A DNA stretch of 64,000 nt from Hirsutella rhossiliensis (Eukaryota > Ascomycota > Sordariomycetes > Hypocreales > Ophiocordycipitaceae), in contig NW_025408675.1 of NCBI RefSeq assembly GCF_020360975.1, positions 310,001 to 374,000 on the forward strand. Direction: 5' to 3'. The position numbers and the translations under genes are program-made. Shown one piece after another: positions 1-10,834 of the stretch. Each line of letters opens with the position of its first letter. Position 1 is the stretch's first letter. The notes under the pieces are model-generated. The model did not search any database. It was not told the origin of the DNA and saw only the letters and a program-made list of their open reading frames with translations.

Positions 1-46
1 CTCTCCGCCTCTAGCGCACTCTGTCAAAGATTGCTACAGACTCGAC

Positions 47-2095
47 ATGTTTTCTTCCTCGCAGAAGCGCGACGGCGGGGAGCCGGCCTACCCCGACGTC
101 CCGCCATCCCTCCGGTCCGACTCCTTTGAGATGAGCGACGTGCCGAAGACACAGCAAGCTCGGGGACAGTCGGAGCCATCGACGACTCCATACCTCGGCC
201 TTCCATCACGCCTCTCACAGATATGGATCAATCGCTGGACCGTCCTGCTGTTGCTCGTCCTCGTCCGCGTCGTCTTGCTGATCGCACAGCTCGACGAAAA
301 CGTCGGCAATGCAAAGATCCAGGCCCTGTCGGCATGCACCAAAGTCGAGGATGTAGGGAGTGCCATGGCCTCGATGCCTCATTATCTGTCCATGGGCGTC
401 AACGACCTCGCTGCCAGCGGCATAGAAAAGGCTGTCGAGGCCGTGATCAAGGGGCTGGACCTCATCATGCGTGGCGTCGAGGGTATCATCTTCTTCTACA
501 TCAACTTCCTCACTGCTACATACGTCTGCCTCATCACTGCCCTGGTCCATGGTAGTCTCAAGGTTGTCGCGTCCGTCACCGAAGACGCCACAAAGGCTTT
601 TAACAAGATCATCGATGGGGCCGTCGGCGAGATTGAGGACGTGGCAGGCGGCCTGGAAAAAGCCATCAACAAGGTGACAAATGGAATCGAAAACTCCATC
701 ATAGGAAACTTTGTTCCAGACATACCAAAAGTCGACTTCTCCAAGCCGATTGAGAAGCTCAAGAAATTCGACCTCAACACCGATGACTTTGTCAAGGACG
801 TCCGCAAGCTTGACAAAGATCTTCCCAACTTTGCTCAGGTCCAGAACCTGACCAAGCAAGCGATATCGATGCCCTTTGACCTTGCCCGCAAGGCACTCAA
901 CCAAAGCTTTGGTGCATACAAGTTCAACCGGGACGTGTTTCCGCTGGCAGAGAAGCAAAAGCTCACCTTTTGCTCCGACAATGACAAACTCGAAGGCTTC
1001 TTCCGCAACCTTTTTGAGCTTCTCCAAAAGGCCCGCGTCACCTTTGTCGCCTTGTTATCGGTCCTGGCAGCGTCAGCCATGGCCCCGATGGCGTGGTTCG
1101 AGATTAGGCGGTGGCGGCGGCAGCAGAAGCACGCCGGACTCATCGCCGGCAATCAATATGACCCCATGGACGTCGTTTACATTGCCTCGCGGCCAGTAAC
1201 AGCCACCTTTGGCATCAGGATTGCGTCTCGACTCGAGGGCCGGCGCCAAATTCTCGTGCGCTGGTGCTTCGCGTACGCCACATCGGTGCCGGCAATGTTT
1301 GTTTTGTCGTTGGCCATGGCTGGTTTCTTCTCCTGTCTCTGCCAGCTCATACTCCTCAAGGCGGTCGAGAAGGAGGTCCCTGCTCTGGCTCACCAGGTTG
1401 GCGAGTTTGCTGGCGAGGTCGTCACGGCTCTTGACAACGCATCTGGCCAGTGGGCTGCCGGCGCCAACGGTGTCGTCAAGGGACTCAACAACGACATCAA
1501 CAAAGACATTCTCGCCTACGTCACAAATGCAACAGACGCCGTCAACAGCACGATCAACGTCTTCCTCGACACCATGCAGGAAGGCCTCGAGACGGTGTTC
1601 AATGGAACCATCCTCCTCGAGCCGATCAAGTCGGTGCTACACTGCGTGATTGGAATAAAGATTGAGAGTGTGCAAAAGGGGCTGACGTGGGTGCACGACC
1701 ACGCGCACGTCGACTTTCCGCTCTTCGAAACCAAGCTGTTTAGCATGGGAACCGACGATTCTGATTCTGGTGACTCGGATCTCCACGGCTTCTTGGCTTC
1801 GCCGTCCTCGACCACGACAGACGAGGTGACGGGCGCCGTGAAACGAGTGACCGACTGGCTCTACAACAGCCTTGTCCAGGAAGCGCTCATATCCACGGGC
1901 ATTCTCCTCGTCTACTTCATTGTTGTGCTCTTGGGGGTAATACGGGCCCTGGCTTGCATGGCTGTTCCCGATAAATCCCGGGGCGAGGGTGGTGCGCTCT
2001 ACCCCGGCGAGGGCGGACCGTCCCTGAGTGCAGGATCAGGGCCGCCGCACTGGAACAACCGGGACGGTGCTGGAGACTCGGGCGAGAAGAGGTGA
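47..2095 (+). CDS. prm1: Plasma membrane fusion protein PRM1
   Basis: Single uninterrupted 682-codon frame ending in TGA. PRM1 is a multi-pass plasma-membrane glycoprotein that promotes or stabilises bilayer merger during mating and hyphal cell fusion. The protein has a hydrophilic N-terminus with the PAYPDVPPSL motif typical of ascomycete PRM1, a first membrane segment at about residues 63-82, a second at about 145-170, then a long luminal/extracellular amphipathic region, membrane segments near 335-355 and 410-440, a second extracellular domain with several N-x-T/S sites, and a last membrane segment near 625-645. Length is slightly below the usual ~700-740 residues. The start at 47 is the first ATG and puts the conserved N-terminal motif about 15 residues in. 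The gene reads in the same direction as the tryptophan synthase gene 630 bp downstream; no functional link is implied. Confidence 0.93.
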   Translation: MFSSSQKRDGGEPAYPDVPPSLRSDSFEMSDVPKTQQARGQSEPSTTPYLGLPSRLSQIWINRWTVLLLLVLVRVVLLIAQLDENVGNAKIQALSACTKVEDVGSAMASMPHYLSMGVNDLAASGIEKAVEAVIKGLDLIMRGVEGIIFFYINFLTATYVCLITALVHGSLKVVASVTEDATKAFNKIIDGAVGEIEDVAGGLEKAINKVTNGIENSIIGNFVPDIPKVDFSKPIEKLKKFDLNTDDFVKDVRKLDKDLPNFAQVQNLTKQAISMPFDLARKALNQSFGAYKFNRDVFPLAEKQKLTFCSDNDKLEGFFRNLFELLQKARVTFVALLSVLAASAMAPMAWFEIRRWRRQQKHAGLIAGNQYDPMDVVYIASRPVTATFGIRIASRLEGRRQILVRWCFAYATSVPAMFVLSLAMAGFFSCLCQLILLKAVEKEVPALAHQVGEFAGEVVTALDNASGQWAAGANGVVKGLNNDINKDILAYVTNATDAVNSTINVFLDTMQEGLETVFNGTILLEPIKSVLHCVIGIKIESVQKGLTWVHDHAHVDFPLFETKLFSMGTDDSDSGDSDLHGFLASPSSTTTDEVTGAVKRVTDWLYNSLVQEALISTGILLVYFIVVLLGVIRALACMAVPDKSRGEGGALYPGEGGPSLSAGSGPPHWNNRDGAGDSGEKR

Positions 2096-2349
2096 GAGTA
2101 AGGTGGCGGGGGGGCGGAAAGGGGTACCCAAGATGACGGCGGTGGCTATGGGGCGTGAGTGAGCCTTTGCAGCTCATGAGACGGTCGGCAGCGGCGTTGG
2201 CATGGGGGGAAATTTAGATTTAGCGAAAGGGATATACCCGACGAGGTGGCATGTCGAGATGTTGGATAATGGCCTTGAGCACTGCCTGGAATAATAATAC
2301 ATACCGGCAGTGTACGAATTATAGCGGGGGTAACCCACGGCCAAGCTCT

Positions 2350-2356
2350 TGACTCA
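2350..2356. promoter_or_regulatory. TGACTCA general amino-acid control (CPC1/GCN4-type) box
   Basis: Perfect 7-bp TGACTCA palindrome core about 370 bp upstream of the tryptophan synthase start codon. In fungi, TRP structural genes are activated by the bZIP regulator CPC1/CpcA/Gcn4 through exactly this element. Seen directly in sequence; function inferred from family knowledge and position. A second TGACTCA at 2812-2818 lies in intron 1 and overlaps the probable branch site, so it may be coincidental. Confidence 0.55.
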
Positions 2357-2638
2357 TGTTGGACCAGGGTGGCTGTACTGTACTGTACTCCGTAGAGACA
2401 GCTTTGTTAGTCGGTTAATTAATAGTATTATAGCTTGGCAGAGCTCCATCTGGGGTTGGGGGTGGAAAGCTGCCGATTACCCTTTGGGGCAAGTCCGGCT
2501 TTTGTGGGTCTGCGCTGCAGATGCTTGATGCGGGCGTCGGCAGGCTTGCAGCTCCAGCGGTACTCGGTACCTGTCCTGGGCCCCTCCGCGAGCGGAGTGC
2601 CTATTTTCTCCGGAAGCAACTTCTGGTCCTGTCCACGC

Positions 2639-2647
2639 CTATATAAG
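2639..2647 (+). promoter_or_regulatory. TATA-like element of the tryptophan synthase gene
   Basis: CTATATAAG lies about 80 bp upstream of the ATG at 2727, a plausible core-promoter spacing for a filamentous fungus. No other TATA-like sequence is seen in the preceding 200 bp. Confidence 0.45.
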
Positions 2648-2726
2648 CTACGAGCGCGAATTCAACTCTCTTCCCATTGCGCCCAGCACTCGAAGTAACG
2701 TCAGGCCTGCTGAATTCGCATCCATC

Positions 2727-5196
2727 ATGGAGGCCATCAAAGAGACTTTCAAGCGCTGCAAAGCTCAAAACAGGGTCGGTACCCGGAGACATGTGTACAT
2801 TGCTCCTGAGCTGACTCAACGCTTCCTCCATGTAGGCCGCCCTGGTGACGTATGTCACGGCAGGCTTCCCACGGCCAGAGGAGACGCCCAGCATCCTGCT
2901 GGCAATGGAGGAGGGAGGGTCTGGTGAGTGGCAACAGACAACCGCGCCAAGGCAACGACGACGGCCAGTGTCCTGACCTCGAAGCCCCATATCAATAGAC
3001 TTGATCGAGCTCGGCGTACCCTTTACCGACCCGATCGCCGATGGACCAACCATTCAAACTTCCAATACGGTAGGGTCATCAACTTATCGAGCTCAGCGGC
3101 AGCTGACCCGTCACAGGTCGCACTGGGCCATGGCGTTACGATTGAGTCGACCCTTGGCATGGTCAAAGAAGCCAGAAACAAAGGACTCAAGGCCCCGGTG
3201 CTGCTCATGGGATACTACAACCCGCTTCTCAGGTACGGAGAAGAGCGGCTGCTCCGGGACTGCAAGGCCGCCAGCGTCAACGGCTTCATCGTCGTCGACC
3301 TGCCCCCCGAGGAGGCCGTCTCGTTCCGAAAGCTGTGCAACAGGGGAGGGTGAGTGCTCCGAGCTCGCTACAGTCTTCACCCTACCGCTGACCAAGAGGT
3401 GGTTTCTCGAATGCAGACTGTCATACGTGCCACTCATCGCGCCAGCCACCTCGGACACGCGCATGAGGATCCTATGCCAGCTGGCCGACTCGTTCATCTA
3501 CGTTGTCTCCAGGCAGGGAGTTACCGGCGCCCTAGGATTTATCAGTTCCAACCTTCCGGAGCTGGTCGCTCGCGTCAAAAAGTGCAGCGGAAACAAGCCG
3601 GTGGCTGTTGGCTTTGGCGTTAGCACGCAAGAGCACTTTCAAAGTATAGGCGCCATCGCCGACGGTGTCGTCGTGGGCAGCCAGATTGTCACCACAATCC
3701 AGAAAGCCGACGTTGGCCAAGAGCCCAAGGCAGTGCAAGCCTACTGCGCCTACCTCTGTGGTGGCGTGCAGAACGGGACGACGCGTGAGGTCGGCCTGGT
3801 TGAGGCTGTTGCTGGAGCTCAGGAGCCCAGCGGCGAGGACGTAACTGTCAATGCCGTCGTGACGGATGATGATCGAATCACGGCAGAGCAAGACAAAGCC
3901 CTAGTTGCCCAGCTGGCTGCGCTTCACGGGAAGATCCCGGAGCGATTTGGAGAGTTTGGTGGACAGTATGTTCCCGAGAGTTTAATGGACTGTCTTTCTC
4001 AGCTGGAGGAGGGCTTCAACAAGATCAAAGACGACCCAGCTTTCTGGGAAGAGTACCGATCCTACTATGACTACATGGGGCGGCCTTCGCGCCTGCATCT
4101 GGCCGAACGACTGACGGAGCATGCCGGCGCCGCCAATATCTGGCTCAAGAGAGAGGACCTCAACCACACGGGGAGCCACAAGATCAACAACGCCCTTGGG
4201 CAGCTACTACTGGCGAAGAGGCTTGGAAAGACAAAAATCATTGCCGAAACGGGTGCTGGACAGCACGGCGTGGCCACCGCGACCGTGTGCGCCAGATTCG
4301 GGATGGAGTGCACCGTTTACATGGGAGCGGTAAGTTTAGCCTTTTCGACGGACGAGCCCTGACATGGAAACACTCTGACACGGGTTCAATAGGAGGATGT
4401 CCGCCGGCAAGCCCTGAATGTGTTCCGGATGCGACTGCTTGGGGCCAAGGTTGTAGCCGTCGAGGCAGGGAGCAAGACGCTGCGCGATGCCGTGAATGAG
4501 GCTCTACGCGCCTGGGTCGTCGATCTCGACACGACGCACTACATTATTGGCTCCGCCATCGGCCCTCATCCCTTTCCGACCATTGTCCGTACCTTCCAGT
4601 CTGTCATCGGCACGGAGACGAAGGCGCAGATGATGGAGAAGCGCGGTAAGCTCCCGGATGCCGTCGTGGCTTGCGTCGGCGGGGGGAGCAACGCTGTCGG
4701 AATGTTCTATCCCTTTGCCAACGATTCCAGCGTCAAGCTTCTTGGCGTCGAGGCGGGTGGCGACGGCATCAATACAGCCCGACACAGCGCCACCCTGACG
4801 GGCGGCACCAAGGGTGTTCTCCACGGCGTGAGGACCTATGTGCTGCAGGACAAGCACGGGCAAATATCCGAGACGCACTCCGTCTCAGCCGGGCTTGACT
4901 ATCCCGGCGTCGGTCCGGAGCTGAGCTCGTGGAAGGACGAACAGAGGGCCAAGTTCATCGCCGCCACCGACGCTCAAGCCTTTACCGCCTTTAGGCTCAT
5001 GAGCCAGCTGGAGGGCATCATCCCAGCCCTCGAGTCGGCACACGGCATCTACGGCGCCATAGAGCTGGCAAAGACGATGAAGAAGGGCGAAGATGTCGTC
5101 ATCTGCCTGAGCGGAAGAGGTGACAAGGACGTGCAAAGCGTGGCGGACGAATTACCCAAGATTGGGCCGCAGATTGGCTGGGACCTGAGGTTCTAG
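2727..5196 (+). CDS. TRP5: Bifunctional tryptophan synthase (alpha-beta fusion)
   Basis: Catalyses the last two steps of tryptophan synthesis: indole-3-glycerol phosphate to indole (alpha part), then indole plus serine to tryptophan (PLP-dependent beta part). Exons 2727-2774, 2836-2923, 2999-3069, 3117-3349, 3417-4329 and 4393-5196 join to a 718-residue protein, the normal size of the fungal fusion (TRP5, trp-3 or trpB in different fungi). In the alpha half the motif [15 protein letters not shown] places Glu49 and Asp60 at the catalytic positions of bacterial TrpA. The linker near residues 265-300 is variable. In the beta half the PLP lysine is Lys402 in [11 protein letters not shown], and the phosphate-binding GGGSNA is at about 547-552. 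All five introns have GT..AG ends and are 47-75 bp. A TGACTCA box upstream suggests general amino-acid control. No defects seen. Confidence 0.96.
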
Positions 5197-5457
5197 ATGG
5201 TGACACGGGCAAGACAAAAATTGCACACATACGTCAACCATTTGACCTCTTCGCTCCAGCGACCAAGGGGGAAAACATTTAGCAACAGGGCATATCTGTG
5301 GTGATAGACGACGTGGCATGGGTCGCATCTTAAGACTGGGGCGCTCTGGGGCAGGTATCCAATGTAGCAAGTTGACGGCGAAGACATGATGTGATGCTTT
5401 TTTTTTGGTACGCTTCAGGGGGGGGTGGCAGTGTTGACATAAAAGTACATGAATGGA

Positions 5458-6354
5458 TTAGATGTCGGCGCGTTGCTTACCCGCGTCTATCCCCGTAGGT
5501 TCCAAATCTGCATCGTCTGATTGCTGCAGCAGAACCGCCTCGGCCTCGTCGGATAGCTCCTCGATGCCTTCTACGTCTCCCAAGGTGTCATTGCCCAGCA
5601 CAAAGCTACCGGCCACGACGCCGCGGATCTCGTCTAGCGTAGCGCGGCTGCGGACGCTCAAAGGCCCTGGGGTCGCGAAGTCGAGGGCATATTGAATAAT
5701 GTCGTCACGCTTCACGATGGCCTTGGGCTCGACGCCTAGCGCGAGCCTCTCCTCGTTGAGACGCTCCTGGACAACCCTTGTCTGCATGACGAGCCAGCGC
5801 AGGTTCCAGCCGCCGGGGCCGAGCTCCTTGAGGCGGGCGGGCTTGCTCTTGAGCAGATAGTTGTCGATGCCGCCCTCGCGGCGGATGGTCTTGAGGACGC
5901 GCAGGGTGAGGCGCGTCTTTATGCGGGCGTCGAGCGAGGCCGAGTAAAAGACCTTGACGTGGACATTGGGACGCCAGAAACGGCGAGCCTTGTTGCGGTA
6001 CCGCTCAGCGATGATGTTGCCGAAGCGGATGCGAGCGGTGCCGTAGAGGCCTCGGTTGGACTGCTTGTAGACGCGCCGCTCGCCGTAAGGGTAGGGGGGG
6101 ATGAGGTTCGAGGGCAGGCGGTGCGGCTTGATGGTTTTGACCTGGGCGGGCTGGGTGGTGGAGAAGGCTCGCGAGGCAGCGGCTGTTATTCTCGTCGTCT
6201 TTGTTGTTATCGTAGCGCTCGCATTCGTCGCAGGGGAGAACCGGCAGGGAGAAGAGAGAGGAGAGATTGACGACGAGGGGAAGCCGCGGCGCAGGGTCTG
6301 CAGACTCTTCGATAGGGGCCGCAAGGGGTTCAAAGCCCCCGGCGGGGGCGGCAT
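5458..6354 (-). CDS. MRPL24: Mitochondrial large-subunit ribosomal protein bL28m
   Basis: Intronless 298-residue protein. The N-terminal 70 residues are Ser/Thr/Ala/Arg-rich with few acids, as expected for a mitochondrial presequence (SRAFSTTQ just before the mature part). The bL28 core spans roughly residues 85-170, with YPYGERRVYKQSNRGLYG, the RFWRPNVHVK strand and the LTLRVLKTIRREGGIDNYLL segment, matching yeast MRPL24 (bL28m) and its fungal orthologues. A charged C-terminal extension of about 100 residues is common in filamentous fungi. It converges on the tryptophan synthase gene (261 bp between stop codons) and diverges from the coiled-coil gene on the other side. The start is the first in-frame ATG ahead of the presequence. 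Confidence 0.9.
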   Translation of the reverse strand: MPPPPGALNPLRPLSKSLQTLRRGFPSSSISPLSSPCRFSPATNASATITTKTTRITAAASRAFSTTQPAQVKTIKPHRLPSNLIPPYPYGERRVYKQSNRGLYGTARIRFGNIIAERYRNKARRFWRPNVHVKVFYSASLDARIKTRLTLRVLKTIRREGGIDNYLLKSKPARLKELGPGGWNLRWLVMQTRVVQERLNEERLALGVEPKAIVKRDDIIQYALDFATPGPLSVRSRATLDEIRGVVAGSFVLGNDTLGDVEGIEELSDEAEAVLLQQSDDADLEPTGIDAGKQRADI

Positions 6355-6946
6355 CGTGCCGGCGGAGGGAGTGGGGGGAAGTGTCGATGTAAAGAAAGCA
6401 GACCTGGGGCAGCGTTGCCGTCGCGTCGTTCAGTGCCGCCACGTCGGGGTCCACGATCTTTTTGCTGGAATCGGGTGCCGGAATCGTGTTCTCCCTGCGA
6501 GGCCCTGCGCCGCCGCGGAGCTGGTGTGGAGGAGCAGGGCCAATTCGGGAGCTCAGATGTTCCGGCCCGACCGGGCTCGAATTCATCTGAACGCCGGCTC
6601 GTCATGTGACGGCGTGCGAGTTTCGCGGCGACGTCAAAATGGTGCTATCCTCAACCCCCCGCCAACCTCACGACTCGCATCCATCGCAGCCACGGCGCCC
6701 GGAACGTGCGCAGCCGGCCGATGTGCGCTGACGGGCGCGGTCCACGACGTTGCATGGATTGTCCGCTCATGCGACAACGGACAACGTGTGAGTGCCGACG
6801 AACCGCAATCGACGGAGGAATGAGAAATGCGAGATGAAGCCTTGTCTCTCCACACCGGAACCGCATCATAAGGAACTCTGGCCGCTCATTGAAAAGAAAA
6901 GCCTGACGAGAGGGGTTTCTGCTTATCGCCAGGCATCGTCTCCGAG
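6355..6946. other. Divergent promoter region between bL28m and the coiled-coil gene
   Basis: About 590 bp between two genes transcribed away from each other. Open frames here are short and out of context. I see no distinctive binding site beyond GC-rich sequence. Confidence 0.6.
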
Positions 6947-8092
6947 ATGCTCCCTCCCGTGGACGATGACGTCCTCCGGGATCATCCGGAGTTTGCCAAT
7001 CTCTACTCGACGCTGACAAACGTCATGCTCAACCCCGATGCCTCGACCAAGCACGACCCGGCCGCCAAGGAACGGGCCGCTGTACGAGAGGTAAGAGTCG
7101 CGGATTGAAAACATGAACATCCAATAAAGAAGAAGAAAGCGAGAGAGTCGAGGAGGTTGCCCGCTCGCTCACACCCTCTTCTCGCGCAGGAACTCGATAA
7201 ACTCCGTCTCTCGACGGCCAAGCACCATCTCCTCGAGCGCGCAATTGCCACGGCGTCACCTCCGGAACCGAAGCCAAAGCCGCGCTCTACCTCTTCGTCT
7301 TCGTCGAACCAGCTCCGACAGCAGCGACGGCCGGAGACGGGCACCGCAGAGCTGCCCGAGTCCCTGCTCGACCTCCTCCTTGTCCTCCCTCCACTGCTTG
7401 ACGCGGACGCGTCTCTCCCCCAGGACTCGGCGGCGCTTCTTCTCTCCAGCCCCCCGCTCTCCGATCTCGACTCTCTACTCCCGCCGCTGGCAACCCTGGT
7501 CTCATCCAACCTGCACTCCTGGGCGCTAAGCCTCGCCCGCCTCACCCACCCGACCACGAACCCGTCCTACCTTCATCGCCACATACCCTCCCTCCCCAAG
7601 GACTACGCAGACCTCGTCGACAGCCTCTTCGCGGCGCGGCAGTCCCTAGCGGCGGCCCGCCTGCGTGCCCTCGCCTCCCTGACCCAGCTCTTCCGCTGCT
7701 ACACCCAGTCGCTCGTCCACCTCGTCCGCTCCCTCGAAGCCAAGCACGGCGTCCTCGCCCGGAGCGTCGAGCTTCGCGCCTCGGACGTCTCGCTTCGTGC
7801 GCAGCGCACCGAGCTGGAAGCCACACACGCCGCGCACCGTGTCGCAAAGGAGCTGTACTCGCCCCAGGCCGTTGCCGCTCTGCGAAGCTACGCCAACCAC
7901 TTGAAGGATGCCAAGCTGAGGACAGCCGAGCGGGTGCGCAGCTTGCAGACCGAGCTGGCAGAGTACGGCGTCGGTGCCGCTGGCGACGAGGGCAAGGAGA
8001 AGACGATGAGAGAGATGGCCAGGGTGTACCACGGAATGAGAAGGCAGATCGAGGATGTCAAGCAGGATCTCGACCGGCTCCAGGATGGGTGA
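6947..8092 (+). CDS. Coiled-coil protein, possibly an augmin-like (HAUS4-type) subunit
   Basis: Two exons (6947-7090 and 7190-8092; intron GTAAGA...CGCAG) give 348 residues. The first 48 residues (MLPPVDDDVLRDHPEFANLY) form a conserved-looking cap. The remainder is rich in Leu, Ala, Arg and Glu, with heptad-like stretches around residues 190-260 and a C-terminal helix ending in a KQDLDRL-type pattern (about 310-348). No catalytic motif, signal peptide or membrane segment is visible. The helical composition and the DHPEFANLYSTL opening resemble fungal proteins annotated as augmin/HAUS subunit 4, a microtubule-nucleation factor, but this comparison is from memory and weak. Safe call: conserved fungal coiled-coil protein of uncertain function. 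It converges on the aspartate aminotransferase gene. Confidence 0.7.
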
Positions 8093-8461
8093 TGGCGCCA
8101 CTACAGAACTGGGACGTGCCACATGTGGAGCCGACGAGCGGCGCATTGCGCTCCGAGCCGAGCACCGAGCGCATTGAGGAATAGGGCCGGAAACAGGTGC
8201 TGAGCGAGGAAAATGGCTCCCAGACGGCAGTCCCCATCTATTCCAGGTACTAATACATTTTCTTTTCCGGGTACGAAGCCAACAAGAGACAAGCCTGGCG
8301 CGACTCAGCAGCCACAAGTCGCGCGGTGCCTCATTATCCTTTGACCCGCTCCATCAATGCAATGAACCTTGACCAACGACCGCCGATGCGTGAATTAGTG
8401 CGCGATGCATGCCACTTTCCGGACCCGCCAGTCTCGTGATTTTACACATAGGCTGATTGAC
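8093..8461. other. Convergent intergenic region
   Basis: About 370 bp between the stop codons of the coiled-coil gene (+) and the aspartate aminotransferase gene (-). Presumably holds both 3' UTRs; no other feature seen. Confidence 0.6.
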
Positions 8462-10066
8462 TTAGCCCTTGACCTTGAAAATGGCCTCTGCCAGCCGACC
8501 GACGTTGTCCGAGGTGATGCCGGCGACGGAGATGCGGCCGTCCTTGGTAGCATAGACAGAGTATTCCTTGGCGAGCCTTTCCATCTCCGCAGGCGTCAGG
8601 CCTGTGTAGGCGAACATGCCAATCTGGCTCGTGATGTGGGACCAGTCATGCTTGGAGCCGAGCTTCTCAAGGTTGCTCTTGAGGAGGGCTCGCATGGTGA
8701 TGATGCGGTCAGCCATGCTCTTGACCTCGCCGAGCCACTGCTGGTAGAGCTTAGGATCGCCCAGGATCTCGGTGGCGATGCGGGCGCCGTGGATGGGAGG
8801 GTTCGAGTACATGGGGCGGATGAGGATCTTGAGCTGCGACTCGATTCGCTTCTTCTCGGCAGCATCAGCACAGACGAGGGAGAAGGCACCCACGCGCTCG
8901 CCATAGAGACCCTACGTCACGCAAAGCAGAAGAGAGAGACAGAGCGAGTCAGCACAAGACGATGTTGGCGGACGTCTTGGGTTGGCCAGACTCACCATGT
9001 TCTTGGCAAACGACTGACAGAGGGCAACTTGGTGGCCCTGCGCAACGAAGTGGCGGACAGCAAAGGCGTCCTTGTCGGTATCGCCGCTGGCGAAGCCCTG
9101 GTAGGCCATGTCGAAGAAAGCAAAGTGACCCTGCTTCTTGACGAGGCGCGAGATTTCCTTCCACTGCTCGGGGGTGGGGTCGACGCCCGTGGGGTTGTGA
9201 GCACAGGCGTGGAAGAGGAAGACGCTGCCTTGAGGGGCGGCCTCGATGTCAGCTATCATGCCCTCGAAGTCGAGGCCGATGGTGTTCTTGTCGTAGTAGC
9301 GGTACTGCTGGACGGCGAGGCCGGCGTCGGTGAAGACGGCTTTGTGGTTGGCCCATGAGGGCGAGGGAATGTAAATCTTCTTGTCGCCCGGGTAGAAGCG
9401 CTCGAGGAAAGCGGCGCCAATGCGCAGGGCACCAGTACCGGAGATGGACTGAGTGATGGCGACACGGTCGAGGGCCGGCGAGTCGGCGGCGTAGGCGAGC
9501 TTTGCGGCGAGGGCAGGGAACTCTGCGACACCGGTAATGCCGGCGTACTCCTTGTTTGGCTTGGCGTCGACGACCTGGCGCTCGGCCTGGCGGACAGAGG
9601 GCAGGACAAAAGGCTTGCCCTGGTCGTCGCGGTAAGCACCGACGCCTGGAGGAAAGCTGCGTCAGCGACAGAGGCTCTGGCGGTGGTGAAGCGTACCGAG
9701 GTTGATTTTGCGGTCGAACTTGTCGGCCTTGAAGGCCTCGGTGATGCCTGGGAGGAGAAACGACGTCAGCAGTCGAGTTGGAGGACATGGCATCGGGGCA
9801 GATGGGGCGTACCGAGGATGGCCTGCAATGGAGAGCGGCCGATATCAGCACACAGGAAAGCAAGCCATTGAGAGGCAAAGACCAAGACTCACGTCCTAGG
9901 CAAGGTCAGCAGTCAGATGCTTACTGGCCACTCGGGGGTCGCTGCGACGTACGGGAGGGCCTTGGGGCACGGAGCTCCAGGTCGAGGCAGCACGGGTGGC
10001 AGCGGCAGTGAAGACGAGGGGGCGCGCGGCGGCTTGCCTGCCCGCGATTCGGAGCGTCGACAACAT
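8462..10066 (-). CDS. AAT1: Mitochondrial aspartate aminotransferase
   Basis: PLP enzyme interconverting aspartate plus 2-oxoglutarate with oxaloacetate plus glutamate; part of the malate-aspartate shuttle in the matrix. Exons in gene order: 10066-9953, 9895-9893 (3 nt), 9822-9813 (10 nt), 9747-9697, 9645-8996 and 8911-8462, giving 425 residues, close to animal GOT2 (430). The N-terminus [19 protein letters not shown] is a classic presequence. The two microexons restore the invariant GPPDAILGITEAF that GOT2 shares as GPPDPILGVTEAF: the 3-nt exon supplies only the Asp codon, flanked by CCTAG and GTGAGT. The PLP lysine is Lys274 in SFAKNM, two residues before the last splice junction. HACAHNPTG and DGRISVAG substrate/cofactor motifs are intact. 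An in-frame ATG at 10171 would lengthen the presequence but looks like 5' UTR. Confidence 0.94.
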
Positions 10067-10834
10067 GGTGGCAAGGATTTGGGGGGGGGGATAGAAAGGT
10101 GTAGAGGAAAGCGTCAGGCTTTGTGTGATGAAAAAGGAGAGGGAGGAGGAAAAAAAGGGCAGAGATGACACTCGCTGGGTATTATGTGAGAGCTAGAGCT
10201 GGCTGGTGGTAGGCAAGCAAGAGCGACGTTTTCCACGTGGTAGCGAATACAGTTTTACCCCAGCAAGGTATCCGTATTGTAGCTCCTCGGCGAGGTACCT
10301 TCAAGTACAGTACTCGGCAAGGGAAGAGTTGATGGCCTTGGCGGCGTGGTCACGCCATGATGTACAGACAATTTATTCAAACGCCATGTCTCTCTCCAGA
10401 TACTGCACAACGGACGGTTTGGACGATGATGGCTCGCGGCATCAAAGCACAGTTGATGCTAACAGAGATGCAGGTAGTTTGTGGGTATGCGCCCAAGGTA
10501 CCTACTTGTCCAGGTAGGTACAGTACCTAGGTAGGTAGGTACCGTAGGTAATTACCTGCAAAACGTGCTCTATATATATAGGTAGGTATACTATATATAT
10601 AGGCGGGTGCGGGCATTTAAGCGGTACCGCTACTTACTGGGCGCGGCCGCTATGAGTAGGCTGGGCGGGCTGGTGTTGGTATATATCTTAAGAATGGGGC
10701 GAGTATGCAAACAGCAATATAGTAGTATGCAAATAGCAATACTTATATATATATATAGTTATACCCGCGGACTCCCCTTTTCAGGCAAGATAGCGCAATC
10801 TATACCCTCTTTTCTCAATGCGAAGACCTCATAA
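10067..10834. other. Intergenic region with AGGTA/TATA repeats
   Basis: About 770 bp: promoter of the aspartate aminotransferase gene (right of 10066) and 3' side of the glycine-rich gene. 10500-10620 is made of AGGTAGGTA/CCTAGG units and TATATATATA runs. At 10702-10742 an approximate direct repeat AGTATGCAAAYAGCAATA occurs twice. The sequence is markedly AT-richer than its surroundings. No coding region is supported. Confidence 0.6.
10500..10620. repeat. AGGTAGGTA / TATATA low-complexity block
   Basis: Dense run of AGGTAGGTA, CCTAGGTAGG and TATATATATAGG units, with two CTATATATATAGG copies about 25 bp apart. Same motif family as blocks near 23.8, 43.2, 43.7 and 55.1 kb. Confidence 0.7.

Larger units (their letters stand above)
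2096..2726. other. Intergenic region between prm1 and the tryptophan synthase gene
   Basis: About 630 bp with no supported gene. It contains the prm1 3' end, a GTACTGTACTGTACTCCGTA stretch at about 2375-2394, a perfect TGACTCA box and a TATA-like element close to the tryptophan synthase start (both listed separately). Confidence 0.7.

Noticed and set aside
10500..10760. AT-rich block considered as a RIP-mutated transposon remnant
   Set aside because: Made of AGGTA and TATA simple units, only about 250 bp, with no terminal repeats or coding trace.
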